The position numbers and the translations under genes are program-made. The notes beneath the pieces were generated by a model, which saw only the letters and a program-made list of their open reading frames with translations, was not told the origin of the DNA and did no database searches. This document shows, piece after piece, positions 63,708 to 64,000 of a stretch of DNA of 64,000 nucleotides. The DNA lies in assembly GCA_018261755.1 (NCBI GenBank), contig JAGTRJ010000014.1:1-64000 (forward strand), given 5' to 3'. The stretch's first letter is position 1. Every line of letters begins with the position of its first letter. The DNA is from Burkholderiaceae bacterium. GTDB lineage: Bacteria > Pseudomonadota > Gammaproteobacteria > Burkholderiales > Burkholderiaceae_D.

Positions 63708-64000
63708 TTAATGGCGGCCGAATTCCTCGCCCAGTTCTTCACTGCGCGCGCGCGCAGCCTTGAGTGCGCGTACGATCGCTCCCTTCACGTCGTACTGTTC
63801 CATGCTGGTCAGCGCGGCAAAGGTTGTACCGCCTTTCGACGTGACGCGCTCACGCAATACCGATACCGGTTCGTCCGATTGCGCCGCCAATTGCGCCGCG
63901 CCGGTGAAGGTCGCGATTGCCAGCGCACGGCCCTGTTCGGCATTCAATCCGAATTCCGTCGCTGCCTGCTGCATCGCTTCGATGAAATAGAACACATACG
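63708..64000 (-). CDS. proC: Pyrroline-5-carboxylate reductase, C-terminal part (cut by window edge)
   Basis: The frame is open to the end of the window and the start lies beyond it. The visible ~97 residues match the ProC C-terminal helical dimer domain: YVFYFIEAMQQAATEFG, then LAIATFTGAAQL and LRERVTSKGGTTFAAL. ProC makes proline from pyrroline-5-carboxylate. It ends 80 bp before pagL on the same strand. Confidence 0.93.
   Translation of the reverse strand, partial: YVFYFIEAMQQAATEFGLNAEQGRALAIATFTGAAQLAAQSDEPVSVLRERVTSKGGTTFAALTSMEQYDVKGAIVRALKAARARSEELGEEFGRH

Overview
The window looks like a chromosomal piece of a betaproteobacterium, most likely order Burkholderiales and probably family Oxalobacteraceae. 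This is inferred from gene families and layouts: CysB-linked sulfate ABC operon, cysI-DUF934-cysH-cysD-cysN order, short CbiX-type chelatase, OmpW and PagL, moderately high GC, AGGA-type ribosome binding sites. No rRNA, tRNA, CRISPR array or intact insertion sequence was seen.

Layout. 1-3.0 kb: end of an RTX/DUF4214 protein, a PAS-PAS-PAS-GGDEF diguanylate cyclase and an MgtC-family membrane protein. 3.2-4.4 kb: first O-acetylhomoserine sulfhydrylase (metY). 5.0-9.5 kb: a two-subunit cytoplasmic formate dehydrogenase whose partner is a 2Fe-2S/GltD-like flavoprotein. 9.7-17.7 kb: lipoprotein, DUF2259 protein, ribD-ribE, an M20 amidohydrolase, a membrane-fused spermidine-synthase-like protein and a secreted proline-rich protein. 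18.3-23.0 kb: sbp-cysT-cysW-cysA-cysB sulfate uptake operon. 23.0-32.98 kb: small membrane proteins and c-di-GMP genes, one of them interrupted by an amber codon. 33.1-38.3 kb: rhodanese-cysK-epsC-family 2A encapsulin-cysteine desulfurase. 38.6-43.8 kb: ompW, a second metY, a second sulfate-binding protein and cbiX. 44.4-47.7 kb: zinc/manganese-type uptake operon with damaged znuB. 48.3-54.1 kb: cysI-DUF934-cysH-cysD-cysN-cobA, with cysH and cobA both damaged. 54.6-64 kb: secreted proteins, a tautomerase, an orphan AAA ATPase, an asparaginase-like protein, a degenerate EAL protein, an MFS exporter, a beta-hydroxyacid dehydrogenase, pagL and the end of proC.

The unifying theme is sulfur. Sulfate is imported (Sbp-CysTWA), activated (CysDN), reduced (CysH, CysI with siroheme from CobA/CbiX) and fixed into cysteine (EpsC, CysK) or homocysteine (two MetY). 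Beside this sits an encapsulin shell gene with a cysteine desulfurase that carries a long low-complexity N-terminal cargo domain. This is the sulfur nanocompartment architecture known from SrpI-type family 2A encapsulins, and it is the most notable system here.

Two features cut across the window. A ~120 bp interspersed repeat occurs five times, always between genes. Separately, several genes are broken: apparent internal deletions with frameshift in znuB, cobA and cysH, an amber codon in a GGDEF-EAL gene and a frame change at the DUF4214/GGDEF junction. The breaks may be real gene decay or assembly error. The sequence alone cannot decide.
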